Shown: one piece after another, positions 57,684-64,000 of the stretch | Layout: the number at the start of each line of letters is the position of its first letter | Position numbering within the stretch: position 1 is the stretch's first letter | DNA from: Monomorium pharaonis | Taxonomy: Eukaryota; Arthropoda; Insecta; Hymenoptera; Formicidae | Assembly: GCF_013373865.1 (NCBI RefSeq) | Contig: NC_050467.1 | Span: 3,410,001 to 3,474,000, forward strand | DNA length: 64,000 nt | Direction: 5' to 3' | Program-made: the position numbers and the translations under genes | Notes under the pieces: generated by a model | What the model was told of the DNA's origin: nothing | Seen by the model: the letters and a program-made list of their open reading frames with translations, nothing else | Database searches by the model: none

Positions 57684-60601
57684 TCATTGTTTTGCGCGAA
57701 GAAAAACAAAAGGCCAGAAAACAATATCGAAAAATACATTAAAAAACGAGAAACTAGTTGTTCGACAAGTTTTCACTTTTGTGTGATTAATTATTGAAGA
57801 TGATTTCCTAATATGACCCGTGAAATTTGACCCATTGTTCTTCTTGTTTGTCTTGCTATTGTCATTTCCATAATTAGCAGCGTTATAATCCGACGAATCT
57901 AAATCTTCGGAACTCATATCGATGACTTTACGATGTCTTGTTGTTGTCCTGCATGTAAATTATTGCATACAAATATAATCTTTTATAATGAACGCACTAA
58001 GAAAAATGTCCGAAGAATAACGATCAGATTATTATTCCGTCAAAAAGCAACAAATTTACAATGGATATTTAAGACATTTAAGATATCTAAGGTAGGATAG
58101 TTTTCTCATAATTTAAAATATTAAAATATTATGTCGTTGAAATATTATATATAAATAATATTAATACCATTTTCTCGCGCTTTCTATGTCAGGCGAGCTC
58201 CAAGCTTCAGTTTCAGTATGTTGATCAGTACGAATGATAGATGTGTATTTATGATCATTGCATTCGCGACATTCGCATTTTAACGCCAAGCTTTTTAATA
58301 ATGTGACGGAACGCGGATCATCACCAGCGCTTGCAGTAATCGGCGATTTTTTCGTCGGTGTCTGTAGATCTCCCTCGAATTCTTCATCAGCATCTATCTC
58401 TGAACTTTTATCAGAATACCAAAGATTGCTGAACAAAAAATGTCGCTTAAATTGTTAGCAAAATTTTCCAACACAAAAATATGAAATAATGAATTTATTT
58501 TTTAAAAGACTTTACTTACGAATTTTTATTGATAATTTTATTAACAGAGATGTTGGTTTTTATTTTTTGACAGTTTATAGTGTTCAAAGTTTCCTTTTTT
58601 GAACTTCTTTCTAATTTGCTAAAGTTATATGGTTATGTATTTAATTAAATTGACATAAAATATAAAAGATATATAGACTAAAAGTACTAGAATAAATAAT
58701 AATTCAAAAGAATAATCGCTCTATTACTTATAATTATATATTAATTTAAAAAACAATTATTTAATATTATACAATTTTTAAAATAAAAATTTATTTATTT
58801 ATAAATATAAAAATAAGCATAAATTTTATTTACCGATACAATTATCTTGCATATTATTATAATTATAATTAATTGTTATTTATTTTACTCACGTACTCGG
58901 ACATTAACTCTTTTTTTTCATTGTCTGCGGTTGACTTTATTTCTGTGGAACATTTTAATTCATTCCTCACTGACAATTTTGCACTCTATAAATTAATGCT
59001 TTAAAGACGCTTGTACGTACGTACTAAAAAAACTTAATATTATTTTATTTGGACAAATAAATGTGCATTTATACCGGATAAACGTGAGATTCCCCATGTT
59101 TCGGTAAACAGGAATTAGGTTTTATCGGAGGTTTTATGCGTGGAATTTTGCTGATCTTATTTTTAGGAATGTACGATTTTCTGTCTGTATCCATTTTTAT
59201 AGAATTTTCTTGAATCATGTCAGCAGCTTTACTTACAAAACTTTTTTTATTTTTTACGACTTTTGGAACATCTCCAGAATGCATCAAATCCTTCAGAATA
59301 TTACACAAATTAATTAAAAAAATAAAGTTAGTAAAATTAAAGTAAAAGATTTAAAGTAAAGATTTAGAATGAACTTGATTAGGTGACGTTTGACGATTTG
59401 TAATAACTCTATTAATATTTTCCTTTTTATGATCTTTAACATTTCGAATAATTTCCGAGGGAGATATCGATTCCTTTTTAATTTCGGCGACGTTGCAAAT
59501 TGACGGATCTGTCTTTATTACCTTTTTTGCTTGTATCTTTGATTTACAAACAATTCCTCGTTTTTTAACAATTACGCTTGTTTTTCTACGAACATAAAAA
59601 TTTTGTTTTTTAACCGGCGCCGATAATTCGTTACTGACCTCCGACCAACTCGCATTCTGTATGTCATTGTCGACTTTTGAATATATGGGAATGTCAGGCT
59701 GACTAATAGCTGCCTCGTAATCGTAGAATATGACCGGAGTTTTCGGTTCCGGTTTATTTTTTACAACTGTCGATCCGATCGGTTCTTTGTTAATCGTATT
59801 TTTGCGACGTAACGGCGAATTCATCGTGTCTCCAGCATGACTGATGCTACAACTGAAATCAGTTTTTAATATCTCTAATAATCTTTTATTCTTACGTATC
59901 TCTAATTAAATTTAATAAAGATAAATAACGCTATATAATAAATTAGAGCGTAGTATAATTAATAATTAGAAATATTATAATTAATAATTAGAAATATTCT
60001 GTAAAATACTCATTTCAGCACATAAAAATCTTGTTCACGAGAAAATTTTATATCAAATATTACTATGTACGATGATAGCTGTGGATTATAAGAAAAAATT
60101 TTAGAGAATTATACCACAGTGTAAATACTATGGTAATTTGATGAAAAATATAGTAAAAATTTTCATAATTCCTTAATTCATGCATACTATTTGCCATAGT
60201 AATTTTCACTATAAAATTTTTTTCTTGCACACGTACCTTGTTTCATCTACATTTAATATAATACTTACTTGGAAGTCGCAGATTTGCAATCATTAGATTG
60301 CACCTGACTCTTCGATGACTTGCGTATTTTAAGTTTAGTCAAAAGCTTTAATATCGCTTCGGATCGCTTGCGATCGATCTTGTGGGAGTGTTCGCGATGC
60401 GCGGTGACATTTACAAATTTCGCATCTTCATCTTGCTGTCCCGCGTTTATCTCACGTGTTTGCAGAAACGGCGACACCAAGTGATTCAACTTGTACCGAA
60501 ATTGCGCCCGATGTTGCGATTTTCGTGAATTCGCCAGTATCTCACGCGAGTATGATCACATTTTTCTTAGATACTTCTCCAAATTCTATTGTCCGATTCA
60601 T
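57684..60601 (-). CDS. Unrecognised, probable tail-anchored protein, eight exons
   Basis: I do not recognise this protein. Exons on the minus strand are 60601-60575 (tentative), 60450-60269, 59852-59375, 59290-59075, 58985-58897, 58618-58520, 58428-58168 and 57948-57684. All phases match and the total is 1617 nt, or 538 residues. Donors include GTAAGT twice, GTATAA and GTATTA; GTTCAT at 59374 and GTACGT at 58896 are less certain. Most of the protein is Lys/Ser/Asn-rich and looks disordered (for example KRSEAILKLLTKLKIRKSSK). The last exon has a polar stretch and then a C-terminal hydrophobic segment, SFSFFNVFFDIVFWPFVFL, followed by only RAKQ. This fits a tail-anchored protein of the ER or nuclear envelope, without the PPPx end of a KASH protein. 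The exons from 59852 leftward to the tail are well supported; the start exon is not. Confidence 0.6.
60089..60228. repeat. AT-rich imperfect inverted repeat in intron
   Basis: AAGAAAAAATTTTAG at the left and the complement of CTATAAAATTTTTTTCTT at the right bracket about 140 bases that also contain inverted ACTATGGTAA / CCATAGTAAT words. It may be a MITE remnant in the second intron of the tail-anchored gene. Low complexity weakens the case. Confidence 0.3.
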
Positions 60602-61145
60602 CTTTTCTTTTAGACACGTTGTCATTGGACTCGATAAAATGTCAATGTCTCGATTATCGAAATCTTGATTATATGTATTTTGATATCTTGATTGTATTTT
60701 GTTTTATCAATTTGAATGGTAATCTTTGATGTTTTAAAACGTTTTGACGTTTTGAAAATCTATAGTTTATGTTATAAATGCTGTAGATTGCTCAAAATTT
60801 TTTATATAAGATTTTACAATTAATTTTTTTTCTTGATACAATAGAAACGAAGTATGCAATAAAATTAAAATAAAATTATGAAATAAAAATTATTAATAAA
60901 ATTATAAAATATATTTAGTGTGTGTGTGTGTGTGTGTGTGTAGTAATATGTTAAACATTTATAAAATAACCGTACTGCATACAATAAATTCACAATACCA
61001 TTTTATTTATCCATAAAATTATACAGTAAAAGATAACATATGTTATACATATGTTACGTATATACGTAGGAATGTATAAAACTTGATTTATGATTCCACA
61101 CTTATATTAAGTTTGTTTCTTAATACTATCATTGGAAATAAATTG
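60602..61145. other. Spacer with GT repeat and MITE core
   Basis: Between the tail-anchored gene 5' end and the SLC25A17 3' end. It holds a degraded core copy of the 51292-51397 element (60751-60795) and a (GT)12 microsatellite at 60918-60941. Confidence 0.5.
60918..60941. repeat. (GT)12 microsatellite
   Basis: Uninterrupted dinucleotide run in the spacer before SLC25A17. Confidence 0.95.
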
Positions 61146-63054
61146 TTATCTGAGATGTGGTTTGTGCATAAGTATTCGGAAAACAAATCGTGCAATTTTC
61201 TCGTAAGCTAGGAACATCAAAGCGGCTGTAAGAACCGTTTGTAAAAGTTTAGCTTCCATTCCTTTATACAAGCCACTTATTCCTTGCTTCCTGCGTGTAA
61301 AAATTATTTTATTATATTATTTTTACAAACTGCAACAATAAGGGTAGTCATACATAAAACTTAGTGTAAGTCGTAAGCAGTAAAAGATATACATGTTTGA
61401 TTTATTACTATTTACGCTACTGCTTACATTTTCGATTGTGATTGGCCGATTCACTTAATGACTGTTTACGTTTTTTTATGTGCTATTAGTTTAAAATGTA
61501 AAATAGCTAATACATATTTATGTAGTATTATATGTACTTACTTTAGAATGTGAAATAGTATTTGCAACGTTCCTGCATCCGGAGGTAAATTAGGATATTT
61601 GTCCCCATGCTGAAATTACAATAATTTAATGTACATTAAAAAATCACTATATTTTTTCTAAATTTATTGTTTTTTTTAAATTAAGAACTTTAACTATAGA
61701 TTTTTAATACTGTCAGAACATTTTAAAACGCATCGAAGATAACCATTCAAATTAATTAAACAAAATACAATCAAGATATTTCGATAATAGTCAATACCCT
61801 CAACTTCATTTGCACAAGCTGCAGGGGATACGTCAACGACGTGGCAACCGTTTTCGCTATCGCTCCCATAATAAAGAACATCCATGCTGGCGGTTGAGCA
61901 TCGCCAAAGGACGCGATTATCCGTCTCTTAATGCTCTCGTACGTCATAAATTGAATGGCCGGATTCGCGACGAGCATAAGACTCGGCATTGTTCCTGCCC
62001 ACAGCTGTCTCAAACCTTCATACTTGCATATATGCACGAGACCATCTGTAAAATGATATTGGAAAGCAGAAATTTAACGAAAGAAATTAATATACAGATG
62101 ATTTTACAGATGATTTTACATGCCAACTAATATGATTCTTTATCTCCTAAGACTTAAGAGATTAATAGTTTCAGAATTTAAATTTGTCATAGTTAAAGAT
62201 TACACATTTGATGGAGAAGAATTATTCTTTTTGAGTCTTTATATTATTTGTCACAAAAAGTTATTCGTTTCTGTGAAGATACATAGATATTTATATAATT
62301 TTCCATCGAATGTTAATTATTTATCGCGCGAGGCTATTTTTACATTAATTTACATTAATTAGCATACATGTATATGTAACATAAGGTGAGTGAGTAAATT
62401 TTTTTTTATGATAATGAGATACGATTCTGGAGAAGAATAATGACTCTTTTAATTATCTCATTAATAATGCATTTATTTATCAGTTTATAGTATATTACTC
62501 GCTTTGTGAGATTTATTTGTTCTCGATAACGCATTGTTCTAATTGTTTCAAATATCATAATAAAGCAACATATGACGAAGCGTATTTCCATGAATGCACA
62601 TGTTGACACAGCACATATATCGCCAAACAAAAGATCAATATTATTACGTACGATATATGTACTGTTTAATAGTTAAATAAGCCGTAATTAGAATCGCCAA
62701 TGTTGTTGAAAATGCAAAAGTAATCGAAAATAAGAAAGGCATTGTCAGTTATCTAAATGAATATTCGCAAAAAATTCTTGTATGGAATGCTAACGTACCG
62801 TACAGAGTAGTATATTCATTGTTGTTTCTTTCTGGAGCAAGTCCAACGCCTCTCATCTTCAATCTCGTATTCACAACCCACAGGGGTGTCGTGGTGAGGA
62901 CATTGATAACACCTGATACCAACATATAATTATATACATAGAACAAATATTTTCACCAACGTTACACGTAGCAAAATTCTTCCGCCAAATCGAAATCTAA
63001 ATTTTCTTAAAGGAAAACTCGACTCAACGCTCATTTCTCTTGGTTTCTCAATTT

Positions 63055-63109
<55 letters not shown>

Positions 63110-64000
63110 AGAGATCTAACATTTTTCAATGTATTAATATAATTACGTATCTTCGTAAGACACGCTAAATCTTCGAATAAAATCTTTTTAGATGGAAATG
63201 TATATTAAATAAATTGAAATGAGTTTAAGTATCGCTTATCTTATTACAGTTTATTTCTACATTTTTCCAATCATACTTGTAACTTGTAAAAAATTTGCAT
63301 GCTCTGATTACTTGCGGAAAAAAGTCGGATCTTACTACGTGAAACATAAGTTGACAAGAGTCATTCTGACGACAAACGGTACCAGCGATTGACGCGAGAA
63401 GCAAATCGTTGCCAGCCGTTTGATTCCTTTTACTTCTCAGCTGTTTTAAACCGTGGAATGTATAGAAATATATAAAGTTACTCGCGCACAGACTCTGCAA
63501 AACGGGGACGATACCTCTGTACAGCGTATACCTTGAAAAAACAAATGAAAGTTCGTTAAGCTATGCTAAACGCATGCATTTCAATATGAGTAAATAATCT
63601 TTTCACTTATGTTAGAGTTTGTTGACCTAAAAGAAACCGGTTTTTTGAAATGTTTGTCTTGATTTGTACGACGCGTTTCATTCATTTGTTCGAGACATGC
63701 TTCGAATTGAGAAAGCATATTTGTCATATAATGCATAATGTAAGTATACAGGTGTAATATTACGCATATAATGGCGGTTGCACATTAATTTTTTAAACTT
63801 GAAACAAATTTCTGATTAATCCAAGACCAGCCACATTGCATATATGATTACTGCGTATTGATTTTTACAACTTGGAACAAATTTCTGATTGATTCAAGAG
63901 CTATTACTTTGAATGACTGTGCATCCATGGAAATGTTACATCTGGTATTCTTACATCGTGATATATTGCATATATACGTACGGTCCTTCTTTCGCAACAA
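61146..64000 (-). CDS. SLC25A17: Peroxisomal solute carrier PMP34 (SLC25A17), 5' part missing
   Basis: PMP34 is the peroxisomal member of the mitochondrial carrier family and exchanges CoA, FAD, NAD and AMP. Exons in the window are 64000-63982 (cut by the edge, ends AKEGP), 63531-63383, 62912-62799, 62045-61798, 61609-61542 and 61290-61146, all in phase. Family blocks match: SLCASNFIYFYTFHGLK, TTTPLWVVNTRLKMRG, LWAGTMPSLMLVANPAIQFM, TYPLQLVQMKLR and GLYKGMEAKLLQTVLTAALM. The carrier motifs are the degenerate PLWVVNTR and YPLQLVQ forms typical of PMP34. The C-terminus ends ILMHKPHLR. The first repeat and start lie beyond the right edge. A (CT)24 run sits in the intron at 63059-63106. Confidence 0.93.
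63059..63106. repeat. (CT)24 microsatellite in SLC25A17 intron
   Basis: A pure CT run followed by GAGAGAGA, which could form a short hairpin. On the gene's strand it is a GA-rich tract. Confidence 0.95.
63790..63916. repeat. Two-copy direct repeat, about 50 bp
   Basis: The block TT-AACTTG(A/G)AACAAATTTCTGAT and following CCAAGA/TCAAGA occurs twice with about 75 bases between starts, inside the SLC25A17 intron nearest the window edge. Confidence 0.5.

Overview
The window looks like nuclear DNA of an insect, most likely a hymenopteran and plausibly an ant (inference). AT-rich introns and spacers alternate with CpG-rich exons and promoters. All splice signals are GT-AG. The recognisable proteins are ordinary animal orthologues: TMEM192, InaF-motif proteins, UTP25, WDR20, APLF, TSNAX and SLC25A17. 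There is no bacterial gene organisation, and I saw no tRNA, rRNA, CRISPR array or viral gene. The exon models below were assembled by hand from splice sites, codon phase and family similarity.

Layout. Positions 1-13 kb hold a small three-exon + strand gene for a 131-residue coiled-coil protein with a 6.6 kb intron. Its presumed 3' UTR carries a piggyBac-type MITE. TMEM192 lies on - at 13.5-14.7 kb. A degenerate tandem-repeat block lies at 16.6-16.9 kb. A six-exon + gene for an unrecognised protein of about 819 residues spans 18.1-22.9 kb. Two + genes of the InaF (TRP-channel accessory) family follow in tandem at 23.6-24.9 and 28.5-29.6 kb. Intronless UTP25 is on - at 30.5-32.9 kb. A CpG-rich promoter at 35.6-36.3 kb leads into WDR20 (+, 36.3-42.5 kb), which has two possible C-terminal ends. 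A quiet stretch at 43-47.8 kb precedes APLF (+, 47.8-51.0 kb), which is convergent with TSNAX (-, 51.7-53.1 kb).

Immediately upstream of TSNAX sits a 1.8 kb imperfect palindrome (53.27-55.08 kb) with a very GC-rich hairpin core. Each arm carries the same outward-facing splice donor. An eight-exon - gene for an unrecognised, probably tail-anchored protein lies at 57.7-60.6 kb. SLC25A17 (peroxisomal carrier PMP34) runs off the right edge on -.

The genes do not form one pathway. They cover lysosomal membrane (TMEM192), membrane excitability (InaF pair), ribosome biogenesis (UTP25), deubiquitinase regulation (WDR20), DNA repair (APLF), small-RNA and DNA metabolism (TSNAX) and peroxisomal transport (SLC25A17). 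The points most worth a second look are the two unrecognised multi-exon genes, the palindrome at the TSNAX promoter, the glycosylation-rich InaF protein, the FHA core of APLF that has lost its signature residues, and several short inverted-repeat elements.
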